DNA of 36,300 bases from Rheinheimera lutimaris (GCF_013283795.1 NZ_JABSOD010000005.1:236715-273014), one strand, 5' to 3'; shown: positions 8,684 through 18,489, counted from the first letter of the stretch. Notes: generated by a model from the sequence alone, not told the origin. Numbers and translations are program-made.

Positions 8684-9054
8684 ACAAACCTCTGGCGGAT
8701 CTTAAAACAATATGTCAAAGATTCTTTCATAAAGTCAGGACTTGGGCAAACGGTATTTTCAACGTCGGTTGTACACAGTTATCCACAGCAAGCACTGCAG
8801 AACATCAGGCAATGTGCACTTTTTCACAGAGACTGTTGATAAAACTGTGCACACTATCAGTTTAACCACTGCATAACTCTGAATATGCCAGGCAGCACCC
8901 GGGTTTTTATCTTACTTTTTCAAACTATTTCAATGAATTACAGGAATACTGACACAACACCAATCTGGTTTTTGCTGTGAGTAAGTTAGTTTGCTGCGTT
9001 TTTAAGCAGTAAATTAAGTGAAAAAATGCTAGCGTATTCCAACGTTTGCTTTAA
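8684..9054. other. 371-bp rppH/mutH divergent intergenic region
   Basis: No coding region is supported here. It must hold the promoters of rppH (leftward) and mutH (rightward). I found no confident -35/-10 pair; a CTGACT...CATATT pair about 18 bp apart on the minus strand upstream of rppH is a weak candidate. The central part (8770-8853) has the DnaA-box inverted repeat listed separately. TGT(A/G)CAC occurs three times, at 8770-8776, 8813-8819 and 8846-8852. The right-hand part is AT-rich without recognisable sites. Confidence 0.5.
8770..8853. promoter_or_regulatory. Consensus DnaA box within an interrupted inverted repeat
   Basis: Positions 8779-8787 read TTATCCACA, an exact match to the DnaA-box consensus TTAT(N)CACA. 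The box lies in a left arm at 8770-8788 (TGTACACAGTTATCCACAG). A right arm at 8833-8853 is its near reverse complement; read on the minus strand it starts TGTGCACAGTTTTATCAACAG's first 20 bases, differing by two substitutions and a 2-base insertion. The arms are about 44 bp apart. The right arm's TTTATCAACA is a weaker box-like site. This suggests DnaA or another dimeric factor contacting the rppH/mutH promoters. Confidence 0.55.
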
Positions 9055-9735
9055 ATGACTATTATGCCTGCTTCTCCTGCAACACTTGACGAATTGCTGG
9101 CCCGCAGCACCGCTCTGGCCGGGATGACATTAGGCCAGCTTGCCGCGCAATTGCAGCTGACAGTGCCACAAAACCTGCAAAAAGATAAAGGCTGGGTCGG
9201 CCAATTGTTAGAGCAAATCTTAGGCGCCAGTGCCGGCTCAAAAGCCGAGCCGGATTTCCCGCATTTAGCTGTTGAACTGAAAACCTTGCCGGTTAACCAG
9301 CAAGGTAAACCGCTGGAAAGCACTTATGTGTGTGTTGCACCGCTTACGGGTATTGCCGGTCAGCAATGGCATGAGTCCTGGGTGTGCCAAAAATTGCAAC
9401 GTGTGTTGTGGGTGCCTATTCTGGCTGAGCGCAACATCCCGCTGGCAGAGCGCATGGTAGGTACGGCGTTTTTATGGCAACCCAATGCTGAGCAACAACT
9501 TGCGCTGCAGCAGGACTGGGAAGAGCTGATGGAACAAATCAGTTTAGGGGGCATTGCGTCTATTCGCGGGGCTCAGGGCAAAATTTTGCAGTTAAGGCCC
9601 AAAGCAGCTAACAGTAAGGCACTTACTGCGGCTGTCGGCGCTGAAGGCGAACCAATCCGTACTTTGCCACGGGGCTTTTACTTAAAAGCCGGCTTCACCG
9701 CCGGCTTGTTACAACAACAATTTCAATCTGTTTAA
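9055..9735 (+). CDS. mutH: DNA mismatch repair endonuclease MutH
   Basis: Nicks the unmethylated strand at hemimethylated GATC sites when activated by MutS-MutL, giving strand discrimination in mismatch repair. The 226-aa protein matches the family length. It has the PD-(D/E)xK catalytic set Asp67, Glu74 and Lys76 in EPDFPHLAVELKTLPV, preceded by KGWVGQLLEQILGA with Glu53 in the position of the E. coli active-site glutamate. The C-terminal half carries LPRGFYLKAGFTAGLL. ATG codons exist at 9055 and 9064; neither has a good Shine-Dalgarno, and a stop at 9052-9054 rules out anything longer. Its presence implies a Dam-methylating organism, although dam is not in the window. Its stop overlaps that of the convergent solute-binding gene by 4 bp. 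Confidence 0.97.
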   Translation: MTIMPASPATLDELLARSTALAGMTLGQLAAQLQLTVPQNLQKDKGWVGQLLEQILGASAGSKAEPDFPHLAVELKTLPVNQQGKPLESTYVCVAPLTGIAGQQWHESWVCQKLQRVLWVPILAERNIPLAERMVGTAFLWQPNAEQQLALQQDWEELMEQISLGGIASIRGAQGKILQLRPKAANSKALTAAVGAEGEPIRTLPRGFYLKAGFTAGLLQQQFQSV

Positions 9736-10544
9736 TTGCGGTACTTATCGACAATACGGTTGTAGTTGCCATTGTCGCGCAGTTGCTGCAGGCCCAGGTT
9801 AAACTGCTGCACCTGTTGCTCTGTTACCGAGCTTTTGCTGAACATTACATAAACATCTGACGCCCCCAGGCTGATACTGTGTGGCTGAATATACTTATCC
9901 AGCCCTTTACGCCGTAAAATGGAAGCGCCGACAAAGCTGTCTTCCAATAAGCCATCGATTTCCTCATCCAGCAATCTGGCCATATTCAGCTCACTGATAA
10001 TGGCACCGACAAATTTATCTTTGTGTGCCTCATCAGCATATAACGCCGCCACTTCATCGCCATAAAAATACTCATTGACAATGCCGACTTTATGGCCGGC
10101 CGCGATAAAGGCTTTCAAATCAGTAAAGGGTAAATCTGACTGGCCTTTGCGTACATACAGCTGAAAACGCTCTTCGCGGTAAGGCTCCGAAAAATAGGCA
10201 AACTCTTCCCGGTCCGGCGTTTTTGATGCGCCAAGCACAAAATCCACTTCGCCTTCTTTCAGCAAGGTAAGTAATTCCAGCCAACTGCCCTGTACAACGT
10301 CGAGTTTACATTGCATACCTTCGGCTACGGCCTGAACCAACTCGACATCTAATCCGGTAACCGTATTGCCGACAGAGACATATTGGTAAGGCTCCCATGC
10401 ATCCATGCCCATGGTCATATTGCAGTTCGGTTGTTCTACGACGGTTGCGGTTTCTGTGGCAGGTGGTGCTGCATCTTGGATGGCGGGTTTACAGCCGGTT
10501 AAAGTCAAAAACAGTACAACGACTAACAAGGTGTAAGTTTTCAT
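9732..10544 (-). CDS. Family 3 extracellular solute-binding lipoprotein
   Basis: A 270-aa predicted lipoprotein of the SBP_bac_3 type (polar amino-acid-binding fold). I place the start at the ATG at 10542-10544, with GAGG eight bases upstream, which gives a clean signal MKTYTLLVVVLFLTLTGC (lipobox Cys18). After a Pro/Ala/Thr linker come NMTMGMDAWEPYQYV, TGLDVELVQAVAEGM, GSWLELLTLLKEGEVDFVLG and KTPDREEFAYFSEPYREE. That is the typical ligand-domain order, with the Arg of the TPDRE region as the likely ligand contact. No ABC permease or ATPase gene is adjacent, so it is an orphan that may serve a distant transporter or act as a sensor. The ligand is unknown. Confidence 0.88.
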   Translation of the reverse strand: MKTYTLLVVVLFLTLTGCKPAIQDAAPPATETATVVEQPNCNMTMGMDAWEPYQYVSVGNTVTGLDVELVQAVAEGMQCKLDVVQGSWLELLTLLKEGEVDFVLGASKTPDREEFAYFSEPYREERFQLYVRKGQSDLPFTDLKAFIAAGHKVGIVNEYFYGDEVAALYADEAHKDKFVGAIISELNMARLLDEEIDGLLEDSFVGASILRRKGLDKYIQPHSISLGASDVYVMFSKSSVTEQQVQQFNLGLQQLRDNGNYNRIVDKYRN

Positions 10545-10590
10545 ATTAAACCTCAAGGCGTTATCAGATTGCCTCAAGCTTAGTGCATAA

Positions 10591-10625
10591 CGGCTGCTTT
10601 TGCCGGTTAAACAAAAAAGCAGCCG
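10591..10625 (-). terminator. 11-bp inverted repeat between the desaturase-type gene and the solute-binding gene
   Basis: Arms 10591-10601 (CGGCTGCTTTT) and 10615-10625 (AAAAGCAGCCG) pair perfectly around a 13-nt loop. It lies 13 bp beyond the stop of the minus-strand sterol-desaturase-type gene, where a terminator is expected. The following U-run on that strand is short, so termination is probable but not certain. Confidence 0.5.
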
Positions 10626-10638
10626 AAAAAATCAGAAT

Positions 10639-11499
10639 TTAACCACCGGATAACGTTTTTTGCGCTGTTGCCGGCGGTGGTTTCACCGGCGCACCAAACA
10701 AGGTACGGACAATACCGCCTAATGACGGCTGCGCCAAACAATCCCGCCACATACGGCGCCATTCATAAAAGGTAATAGTTAACGGATTATCAGATTGAAA
10801 ATCGTCAGTAATACCATAGCGACAAGGCTCGTCGTCCAGCTCGGCAACAAAACTGCCAAACAGCCGATCCCAGATAATCAGTACGCCACCAAAGTTTTTA
10901 TCGATATAAAGCGGGTTACAGGCATGGTGCACCCGGTGATGCGATGGTGTGTTAAACAGCCACTCTAATACCCCCAATGAGCGCACCGCCTGAGTATGAA
11001 CAAAAAATTGAAAGGCCAGGTTCAGCGCCACTACCGCAAACACAGTAGTGGGCGAAAAGCCGGCGATGATCATCGGCGTCCAGAACAACCACATACCGGA
11101 CAGCGGATAAGTCAGGCTTTGCCGCAGCGCCGTACTGAAGTTCATCAACCTTGAGCTATGATGGGTTACATGCGAGGCCCACAGCCAGCGGATGTGATGT
11201 GAGGCGCGATGAAACCAGTAGTAGAGAAAGTCCTGCAGCAAAAAAGCTACCGCAACTGTGCCGGCGGTTAATTCAATATCGAACCAGCGGAATTGATACA
11301 GCCAGAGAAAAAATGGCATTAACAATAACAATGCCAGCATATCACTGCCCTGATGCAACAGCGCCAACACGGCATTGGCCAGCGTGTCCTGCCAACGGTA
11401 ACGGGCCGGTACCGCTTGTTTGCTGTGATACCATTCCCAGGCAATAAAGCCAACAAACAACGGACTTAACAGCAGTAAAATCAGCTCTACAGGGATCAT
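10639..11499 (-). CDS. Sterol desaturase/fatty acid hydroxylase-family di-iron membrane protein
   Basis: A 286-aa polytopic membrane protein with several hydrophobic helices before about residue 95. The three histidine clusters that bind the di-iron centre are present: HRASH (His97, His101), HVTHH (His110, His113, His114) and HHRVHH (187-192), plus His168 in FQFFVHTQ. The family hydroxylates or desaturates lipids such as sterols, fatty acids, carotenoids or alkylglycerols. Bacterial members of this form are usually of unknown substrate, and no lipid-pathway gene lies next to it. I start at the ATG at 11497-11499; a TTG two codons earlier is possible. The C-terminus ends in a Pro-rich hydrophilic tail. 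Confidence 0.9.
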   Translation of the reverse strand: MIPVELILLLLSPLFVGFIAWEWYHSKQAVPARYRWQDTLANAVLALLHQGSDMLALLLLMPFFLWLYQFRWFDIELTAGTVAVAFLLQDFLYYWFHRASHHIRWLWASHVTHHSSRLMNFSTALRQSLTYPLSGMWLFWTPMIIAGFSPTTVFAVVALNLAFQFFVHTQAVRSLGVLEWLFNTPSHHRVHHACNPLYIDKNFGGVLIIWDRLFGSFVAELDDEPCRYGITDDFQSDNPLTITFYEWRRMWRDCLAQPSLGGIVRTLFGAPVKPPPATAQKTLSGG

Positions 11500-11539
11500 C
11501 TGCAATTACCCGAACAGTGCATACATTATATTGCTCCGG

Positions 11540-12520
<981 letters not shown>

Positions 12521-12597
12521 TCACAGATCCGGTAATGGCATATCATTGCTCAATATACCTGTCTGGCAAGATATTCCAACTTATTTTTAATTTCCTT

Positions 12598-12633
12598 GCC
12601 GCTATAACTAATGGTAGCTAAAACTATAGTGGC
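12598..12633. promoter_or_regulatory. Interrupted inverted repeat in the cysB/kinase divergent region
   Basis: GCCGCTATA at 12598-12606 and TATAGTGGC at 12625-12633 are reverse complements with one G:T-type mismatch, spaced by 18 bp. They lie between the divergent starts of cysB (12517) and the histidine kinase (12681). Such dyads are often operators, and CysB autoregulation is known in enterics, but I cannot match this to a defined CysB site. Confidence 0.3.
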
Positions 12634-12680
12634 TGCCGGCCACTTTTGTGACCATAGCGTTGTTATCCTAAGGAGCCCAA

Positions 12681-13373
12681 ATGAGTAAAACTGTACCGGC
12701 CATTGATTTTGCTTCAGTGCTGGCTTCAACTGTTCACGATATGAAGAACTCATTGTGCATGCTGATCCAGTCTACTGAACTGATCCAGCAGGAAAGTGCT
12801 CAGCTGTCCGGCGACGCCCGCGATGAACTGGCACGGCTGAACTATGAAGCCAACCGGCTGAACTCCAACCTGCTGCAACTGTTGTCGCTGTATCGGTTGG
12901 AACGTAATCAGCTACCGGTGCAGATTGATCAGCACTATCTGGCCGATATCGCAGAAGAGCTGGTGCTGAAAAATCAGTTTTACACCGAACAACGTCAGCT
13001 GCAATTGCAAACAGAGTTGGCGGATAACCTGCACTGGTTTTTTGACTATGACCTGGTGATGAACCTGCTTAATGACGCTGTAGCTAATGCACTGCGCTAT
13101 TGTAACCGGCGTATTTTGCTTAGCATTAGCCAACAGCAACAGCTACTGGTGTTGGAAGTGCATGACGATGGCGGCGGTTTTCCGCAGTTTATGCTTAACA
13201 GCGATGCTATTGATATGAATACGCCGGATTTGGCCAACAATCACACCGGACTTGGAATATTTTTTGCTAAGCTTATTGCACGTGCGCACAACAATAAAGG
13301 CGTGCGGGGTACGGTTGAACTGCGTAATGGCGGCAGATACGGTGGTGGTGTGTTCCGGTTAACTTTGCCATGA
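12681..13373 (+). CDS. Small sensorless histidine kinase-like protein (DHp + HATPase)
   Basis: A 230-aa soluble protein with no signal peptide, membrane segment, PAS/GAF domain or receiver. His19 in the VHDMKNSL motif is the probable phospho-acceptor of a short DHp helical hairpin (about 8-75). The catalytic ATPase domain follows (about 85-230) with an N-box at LLNDAVANALRYC (Asn136), a G1 box EVHDDGGGFP (160-168) and a G2 box TGLGIFFAK (189-197). All the ATP-binding motifs look intact. The ATG at 12681 has a strong AGGAG. No response regulator is nearby, so the partner is unknown. It may be cotranscribed with the coiled-coil protein gene 75 bp downstream. It could also act as a phosphatase or a phosphotransfer hub. 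Confidence 0.85.
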   Translation: MSKTVPAIDFASVLASTVHDMKNSLCMLIQSTELIQQESAQLSGDARDELARLNYEANRLNSNLLQLLSLYRLERNQLPVQIDQHYLADIAEELVLKNQFYTEQRQLQLQTELADNLHWFFDYDLVMNLLNDAVANALRYCNRRILLSISQQQQLLVLEVHDDGGGFPQFMLNSDAIDMNTPDLANNHTGLGIFFAKLIARAHNNKGVRGTVELRNGGRYGGGVFRLTLP

Positions 13374-13378
13374 AGTAT

Positions 13379-13390
13379 ACAGTTAACTGT
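13379..13390. repeat. 12-bp perfect palindrome between the kinase and coiled-coil genes
   Basis: ACAGTTAACTGT reads the same on both strands. It lies 6 bp after the kinase stop and about 60 bp before the next start, so it could be an operator for an internal promoter. There is no known match. Confidence 0.3.
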
Positions 13391-13448
13391 TATTTCAGCG
13401 GTTTTATGATTAATATGACAGTCAGGTTCTGTCCTTAATGAGGTTTCA

Positions 13449-14213
13449 ATGCTGTTAACCTTAATAATAACGCTGGTCGTTGCTCTGGTTGTTATAGCGG
13501 TAATAGTGAATGCTATTCAACAACATAAAGAGCGTCTGGCCACGTTAAAACGTGCTGAGTTCAGTAAATTGCGCGCCATGCTGGAAGACACCGAAGAGTT
13601 GATGGTGAACGCCGCCAATGTGCCGCTGTCTGCTGCGCTGCAACAAATGTTGCTGAAACGCACCGCGACAGCGCTCAAAGCTATGGTTGAACTGGAGCCC
13701 GGCGCGCGCGATATTAAACAGCGTTTGCAGGATACTGAGAGCCGCCTGACAGACAATAGCGCCGATAGCAGCCCGGTGGCAGAAACGGTGACCTTACCGG
13801 ACAATGACCAACAGCTTATTGCTATGATCAAAGGCATTAAGCGCTTGCGCACCGTGCTGCGCGGTGAGCATGCCAGAGGCAATATCGACACGCAGATGGT
13901 AATTCAGGAAGATAAACGGCTTGAAGTGCTGCAACTGCGTATTAATGTTGAAAGCCAAGTTAAACGCGGCAATCAGGCCAGAACCAACAATATGCTCGGT
14001 TCTGCCAGGCAGTATTTCGAAAAAGCCCTGACAGCCCTCAGCAGCACCCCGCATCAGGACGACTATGTATTGATGCGTAAATCAGAAATTATGCAGGGAT
14101 TGGAAGACATTGCCAGCCAATTGAAAGAAGGCAATGTAAGAGATCGCGAGAAAAAAGAAGAAAAAGAAAACAAAGATTTGGACGAGCTGTTTGCACCCAA
14201 ACGCAAATGGTAG
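13449..14213 (+). CDS. Membrane-anchored coiled-coil protein of unknown function
   Basis: A 254-aa protein I do not recognise by function. Residues 3-22 form one hydrophobic helix (LTLIITLVVALVVIAVIVNA), a likely N-terminal signal anchor with the rest in the cytoplasm. Long amphipathic helices with heptad-like spacing follow at 25-50 and 120-185. The segment GNQARTNNMLGSARQYFEKALTAL around 166-190 resembles a tetratricopeptide-like helix pair. The C-terminus is highly charged (KKEEKENKD) and ends in LDELFAPKRKW. Similar proteins in related marine bacteria are, as I recall, sometimes loosely labelled as DNA-repair ATPases, but I see no Walker A motif. It follows the kinase gene on the same strand and ends before a bidirectional terminator shared with topA. 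Confidence 0.75.
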   Translation: MLLTLIITLVVALVVIAVIVNAIQQHKERLATLKRAEFSKLRAMLEDTEELMVNAANVPLSAALQQMLLKRTATALKAMVELEPGARDIKQRLQDTESRLTDNSADSSPVAETVTLPDNDQQLIAMIKGIKRLRTVLRGEHARGNIDTQMVIQEDKRLEVLQLRINVESQVKRGNQARTNNMLGSARQYFEKALTALSSTPHQDDYVLMRKSEIMQGLEDIASQLKEGNVRDREKKEEKENKDLDELFAPKRKW

Positions 14214-14225
14214 TGCAACCAATTT

Positions 14226-14255
14226 AAAAACGGGCCGCAATAGCGGCCCGTTTTG
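14226..14255. terminator. Bidirectional terminator between the coiled-coil gene and topA
   Basis: CGGGCCGC (14231-14238) and GCGGCCCG (14243-14250) form an 8-bp GC-rich stem with loop AATA. It is flanked by five A on the left and TTTTGTTT on the right, so it gives a U-tract on both strands. It sits 12 bp past the plus-strand stop and 20 bp past the topA stop. Confidence 0.9.
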
Positions 14256-14274
14256 TTTCGCCATTACCGCAACA

Positions 14275-16860
14275 TCAGGCTTTAGTGACAACCCACTTAC
14301 CACCCTCATACCATGCAGACCAACCGGTAGCTTTGCCGTCTTTTTCCGACATCACATACTGCTGCTTAGTCTTACGGCTCCAGCGCACTACCGCCGGGTT
14401 ACCTTCAGGGTCTTTTACCGGCGCATCGGCCAGGTAATAGAACTTAGGTGATAACTGAGCCCGGTACTTCGCCAGTTCCGCCACCAACGGCGCCCGTGTC
14501 TCGCGTGACTTCGGAAAGGTAGACGCAGCGAGGAATAAACCGGCGGCGCCATCACGCAGTACAAAGTAAGCATCTGACTTTTCGCACTTCAGCTCCGGCA
14601 AATGCACCGGATCTTCTTTTGGCGGTGCAGCTTCGCCACTGCGCAGCAGCTTGCGGGTATTTTTACAGTCGGTATTGGTACAACCAAAATACTTACCGAA
14701 GCGGCCGGATTTTAACTGCATATCGCTGCCACACTTATCACATTCGATCAGCGGGCCGTCGTAGCCTTTAATTTTAAAGCTACCCTGCTCTACCTGGTAA
14801 CCATCACATGCCGGGTTATTACCACATACGTGCAATTTACGTTGCTCGTCAATGAGATAGCTGTCCATCGCTGTGCCGCATTTGGCACAACGTTTTTTCT
14901 GTCGCAGCGCCTCGGTTTCCATTTCATCTTCATCGCTGACATTGACTGCCACATCGCCGGACACCAGATTCATGGTGGTGGTGCAACGTTCTTTCGGCGG
15001 CAGGTTGTAACCCGAGCAGCCTAAAAACACCCCGGTAGAGGCTGTGCGGATGCCCATAGGCCGGCCACACGTCGGGCAAACAATGTCAGTTAACACAAAC
15101 TGATTTACCCGCATACCACCCTGCTCAGGATCGTTTTCTGCAGTTTTCAGTTTCTGATAAAAATCACCGTAAAAGCTGTCTAACTCTTTACGCCACTGCG
15201 CCTGACCATTAGCAATGTCATCCAGCTTCAGCTCCATGTTGGCGGTAAAGTCGTAGTTCATCAGGTCGTTAAAATTTTCAACCAGACGGTCGGTAACAAT
15301 TTCGCCCATCTTTTCGGCATAAAAACGCTTATTCTCTACCCGCACATAACCGCGGTCCTGGATGGTCGAAATAATAGAAGCGTAAGTAGATGGCCGGCCG
15401 ATACCGCGCTTTTCCAGCTCTTTGACCAGGCTGGCTTCACTGAAACGAGCTGTCGGCTTGGTAAAGTGCTGCGCGCTGTTTAATTGCTGCAGTTGTAACA
15501 TTTCACCGGGTTTAACGTCCGGTAGCAAGCTGTCTTCTTCGTCTTTACGCTTAACTGCCGGCTGCACCTTAGTCCAACCATCAAAGCGCAGTACACGGCC
15601 TTTGGCTTTTAATTCAAAGTCTGCTGCCTGCACAATAATATTGCTGACGTCATACAATGCCGGCGGCATCTGGCACGCCACAAACTGGCGCCAAATTAAT
15701 TCATACAGTTTACGCGCATCGGCTTCCATATCGCTCAGACTACCGGCCAATACGTTTACATCTGAAGGCCGGATTGCTTCGTGCGCTTCCTGCGCATTAG
15801 CTTTGCTACCGTAACTCAGCGGTTGTTCCGGCAAATACTTTTTACCAAACTGTGCACTGATATAGTCGCGGCAAGCGCTTACCGCATCCGCACTTAAATT
15901 CGTCGAGTCGGTACGCATATACGTAATATGGCCGGCCTCGTACAAACGCTGTGCCAGCATCATGGTTTTCTTTACACCATAGCCCAGTCGCGTGCTGGCC
16001 GCCTGCTGCAACGTGGACGTTATAAAAGGTGCTTGCGGTTTGCTGCTGCTGGGTTTGTCTTCACGCTCAAGTACCTTATAACCGGCCTTATTCAGCACGG
16101 CTAAGGCGGCATCTGCTTCGGCTTTATTTGCCGGTTTAAAGGCTTTGCCCTGTTGCTTGGTTACATCCAGTTGCAACGCCTGTTTGGCCACTGTTAAGGT
16201 ATCTGCGGCAACTGTCCAGTATTCTTCCGGCACAAAGGCTTTGATCTCGCGCTCACGCTCTACCACTAAACGCACTGCGACAGATTGCACGCGGCCGGCA
16301 GACAAACCACGGGCGACTTTTTTCCACAACAGCGGCGATACCATAAAGCCGACCACACGGTCGAGAAACCGTCTGGCTTGTTGTGCATTTACGCGGTCTA
16401 CATTTACTTCACCGGGTTCTTCAAAGGCATTCTGAATGGCATTTTTGGTAATTTCGTTAAACACAACCCGCTTAAAACGCTGCTCATCACCACCGATAAT
16501 TTCCTGTAAATGCCAGGCTATTGCTTCCCCTTCACGGTCTAAGTCCGTTGCCAGGTAAACGGTTTCAGCTTTTTCAGCCAGCGCTTTGAGCTCTTTAACC
16601 ACTTTTTCCTTACCGGGCAAAACTTCATAGCGCGCTTTCCAACCATGCGCAGGGTCTATACCCATGCGGTCTACCAGCGCCTGGTATTCTTTTTCTTCTT
16701 TGCTCAGCGTTTTGTTCGCAGCAGCCTTGTCTTTAGTACTGCTGGTGGGCAAATCGCGAATATGGCCCACGCTGGACTTAACGATAAAGTCTTTGCCAAG
16801 GTATTTGTTGATCGTTTTCGCTTTTGCCGGTGATTCGACTATAACCAGTGATTTCGCCAT
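14275..16860 (-). CDS. topA: DNA topoisomerase I (type IA)
   Basis: Relaxes negative supercoils by cutting one strand through a 5'-phosphotyrosine link. The 861-aa protein matches the usual length. The Toprim domain has [13 protein letters not shown] with Glu9 and the acidic triad [10 protein letters not shown] (Asp106, Asp108, Glu110). The catalytic Tyr314 sits in [13 protein letters not shown], and [20 protein letters not shown] is the active-site arginine segment. The C-terminal part has zinc-ribbon repeats starting [16 protein letters not shown] and CDKCGSDM, then further ribbon-like repeats. The gene order cysB, topA, sohB resembles E. coli with insertions. It is divergent from astB across 224 bp. 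Confidence 0.98.
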   Translation of the reverse strand: MAKSLVIVESPAKAKTINKYLGKDFIVKSSVGHIRDLPTSSTKDKAAANKTLSKEEKEYQALVDRMGIDPAHGWKARYEVLPGKEKVVKELKALAEKAETVYLATDLDREGEAIAWHLQEIIGGDEQRFKRVVFNEITKNAIQNAFEEPGEVNVDRVNAQQARRFLDRVVGFMVSPLLWKKVARGLSAGRVQSVAVRLVVEREREIKAFVPEEYWTVAADTLTVAKQALQLDVTKQQGKAFKPANKAEADAALAVLNKAGYKVLEREDKPSSSKPQAPFITSTLQQAASTRLGYGVKKTMMLAQRLYEAGHITYMRTDSTNLSADAVSACRDYISAQFGKKYLPEQPLSYGSKANAQEAHEAIRPSDVNVLAGSLSDMEADARKLYELIWRQFVACQMPPALYDVSNIIVQAADFELKAKGRVLRFDGWTKVQPAVKRKDEEDSLLPDVKPGEMLQLQQLNSAQHFTKPTARFSEASLVKELEKRGIGRPSTYASIISTIQDRGYVRVENKRFYAEKMGEIVTDRLVENFNDLMNYDFTANMELKLDDIANGQAQWRKELDSFYGDFYQKLKTAENDPEQGGMRVNQFVLTDIVCPTCGRPMGIRTASTGVFLGCSGYNLPPKERCTTTMNLVSGDVAVNVSDEDEMETEALRQKKRCAKCGTAMDSYLIDEQRKLHVCGNNPACDGYQVEQGSFKIKGYDGPLIECDKCGSDMQLKSGRFGKYFGCTNTDCKNTRKLLRSGEAAPPKEDPVHLPELKCEKSDAYFVLRDGAAGLFLAASTFPKSRETRAPLVAELAKYRAQLSPKFYYLADAPVKDPEGNPAVVRWSRKTKQQYVMSEKDGKATGWSAWYEGGKWVVTKA

Positions 16861-16970
16861 CTTAATCCCGAGATCCCTAACATTTTATGCATGTCAATTA
16901 TGCTGCTTTTTTAACGTATATCCGTAAACCGCAGTTGTGACAAGTGAATAAACTCATTATTATGCAAACC

Positions 16971-17010
16971 AGCTCAATTTAAGAGCTGTCTGGCGAAAGG
17001 TTCGCCAGAC
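16971..17010. promoter_or_regulatory. Two abutting hairpins in the topA/astB intergenic region
   Basis: Hairpin 1: AGCTC (16971-16975) pairs with GAGCT (16983-16987). Hairpin 2 begins at the next base: GTCTGGCGAA (16988-16997) pairs with TTCGCCAGAC (17001-17010), a perfect 10-bp stem with a 3-base loop. No U-tract follows on either strand, so a terminator is unlikely. They end 75 bp before the astB start and lie about 110 bp upstream of topA; they may be leader structures or protein-binding dyads. Confidence 0.45.
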
Positions 17011-17084
17011 CGAATGAAGCATCCTCAGCGGCCGCAAAAATAATAAAAACAGTGCCCATTCCAAATAAAGGATATAAAGCAAAA

Positions 17085-18428
17085 ATGAAATTCTTTGAAG
17101 CAAACTTCGATGGCCTGGTAGGGCCAACTCATAACTATGCCGGTTTATCTATCGGCAATGTTGCCTCGTTATCTAACGCTAAAAACAGCTCCAGCCCACG
17201 TCAGGCTGCAAAGCAAGGCTTAAGCAAAATGAAAGCTTTGCATGACCTTGGCATGGTGCAGGGTGTTTTAGCCCCGCAAGAGCGCCCTGATGTCTATACC
17301 TTACGCCGTCTCGGTTTTACCGGTTCAGATGCACAGGTAATAGAAAAAGCGGCCAAACAGGCGCCAGCGGTACTCAGAGCAGTATGCTCAGCTTCCAGCA
17401 TGTGGACCGCTAATGCAGCAACCATATCGCCGTCTGCCGATACCATTGATGGCAAAGTGCACTTTACCCCTGCTAACCTGACCAACAAGTTTCACCGCTC
17501 GTTGGAGCCGGTTACCACCGGCAAAATTTTACAGGCCATGTTCCGCAACCCCGAGCATTTCGCGCATCATACACATTTACCCGACAATGATCACTTCGGT
17601 GATGAGGGCGCCGCGAATCATACCAGACTTTGCAGCGCTTATGGTAAGCGTGGCGTAGAACTGTTTGTATTTGGCCGTTATGCGTTTGACAGCAGCAAAC
17701 CGGCACCAAAGCGCTTTCCGGCGCGCCATACACTGGAAGCCTGTGAAGCCGTAGCACGGTTGCATGGTTTAAGTGACGAGCATGTGGTGTATATGCAACA
17801 AAACCCGGATGTTATCGATCAGGGCGTGTTTCATAACGACGTTATTGCAGTAGGTAACCAAAACGTACTGTTTTACCACCAGCAAGCCTTTGTCGACTCA
17901 CAAGCCAAACTCAACGAACTGCAACGTAAGTTTGGTAACGACAGCGAGCTGCATCTGATAGAAGTACTCAACAGTGAAGTATCAGTGGCAGAGGCGATTA
18001 AAACCTATCTGTTTAATACCCAGGTGATTACACTGGCCAATGGCGAAATGGCCATCATAGCCCCTACAGAGTGTCAGGACAGCGCAGCAGTATCGTCTTA
18101 TCTGGCGGCGCTGACAGAGCGTAATACGCCGATAAAGCAAATTCATTACTATGATGTGAAACAAAGCATGCAAAACGGCGGCGGCCCTGCCTGCCTGCGT
18201 CTGCGTGTAGCAATGAGTGAGCAGGAAAAGCAAGCCGTTAACCAAAATGTACTGATGAGCGATATGTTGTTTACCACACTGAATCAGTGGGTAGATAAGC
18301 ACTATCGCGACCAGGTTAGCGAAGCTGATTTAGCTGATCCGCAATTACTGTTGGAATCACGCACAGCGTTGGATGAATTAACCCAAATCCTCGATCTGGG
18401 CTCGGTATATCAGTTCCAGCAAGTATAA
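17085..18428 (+). CDS. astB: N-succinylarginine dihydrolase
   Basis: Second enzyme of the arginine succinyltransferase (AST) pathway: it converts N2-succinylarginine to N2-succinylornithine, CO2 and ammonia. The chosen ATG at 17085 has AAGGA upstream and gives 447 aa, the same length as E. coli AstB; a GTG at 17052 is less likely. Visible are [18 protein letters not shown] at the N-terminus, [11 protein letters not shown] with Glu174, the HNDVIAVGN loop with His250, and Cys370 in [12 protein letters not shown]. These are the catalytic Glu, His and Cys of this amidinotransferase-fold family. No other ast gene lies in the window, so the pathway is split. A bidirectional terminator follows the stop. 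Confidence 0.97.
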   Translation: MKFFEANFDGLVGPTHNYAGLSIGNVASLSNAKNSSSPRQAAKQGLSKMKALHDLGMVQGVLAPQERPDVYTLRRLGFTGSDAQVIEKAAKQAPAVLRAVCSASSMWTANAATISPSADTIDGKVHFTPANLTNKFHRSLEPVTTGKILQAMFRNPEHFAHHTHLPDNDHFGDEGAANHTRLCSAYGKRGVELFVFGRYAFDSSKPAPKRFPARHTLEACEAVARLHGLSDEHVVYMQQNPDVIDQGVFHNDVIAVGNQNVLFYHQQAFVDSQAKLNELQRKFGNDSELHLIEVLNSEVSVAEAIKTYLFNTQVITLANGEMAIIAPTECQDSAAVSSYLAALTERNTPIKQIHYYDVKQSMQNGGGPACLRLRVAMSEQEKQAVNQNVLMSDMLFTTLNQWVDKHYRDQVSEADLADPQLLLESRTALDELTQILDLGSVYQFQQV

Positions 18429-18444
18429 ATAATAAAATTGGCGT

Positions 18445-18475
18445 AAAAAAAGGGAGCTGAATCAGCTCCCTTTTT
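18445..18475. terminator. Bidirectional terminator between astB and the Ig-like lipoprotein gene
   Basis: GGGAGCTG (18452-18459) pairs with CAGCTCCC (18463-18470) around AAT. Seven A precede it and five T follow, so each strand gets a U-tract. It serves astB from the left and the convergent minus-strand gene ending at 18490 from the right. Confidence 0.92.
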
Positions 18476-18489
18476 CTTTCTAATTTTCA

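Noticed and set aside
8536..8865. Plus-strand open frames of about 100 codons overlapping the 5' end of rppH
   Set aside because: They run antisense to the conserved rppH N-terminus and into the intergenic DnaA-box region. No ribosome site or family resemblance supports them.
8684..9054. Replication origin, suggested by the DnaA box
   Set aside because: Only one exact box and one weak one are present. There is no box cluster, no AT-rich 13-mer array, and no dnaA, mnmG, rpmH or parAB gene nearby. A regulatory site is more likely.
13517..13891. A 124-codon open frame on the minus strand inside the coiled-coil gene
   Set aside because: It is antisense to a gene with a good start, a membrane helix and a matched terminator. 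Its composition (Ser/Leu/Cys-rich) is typical of a shadow frame.
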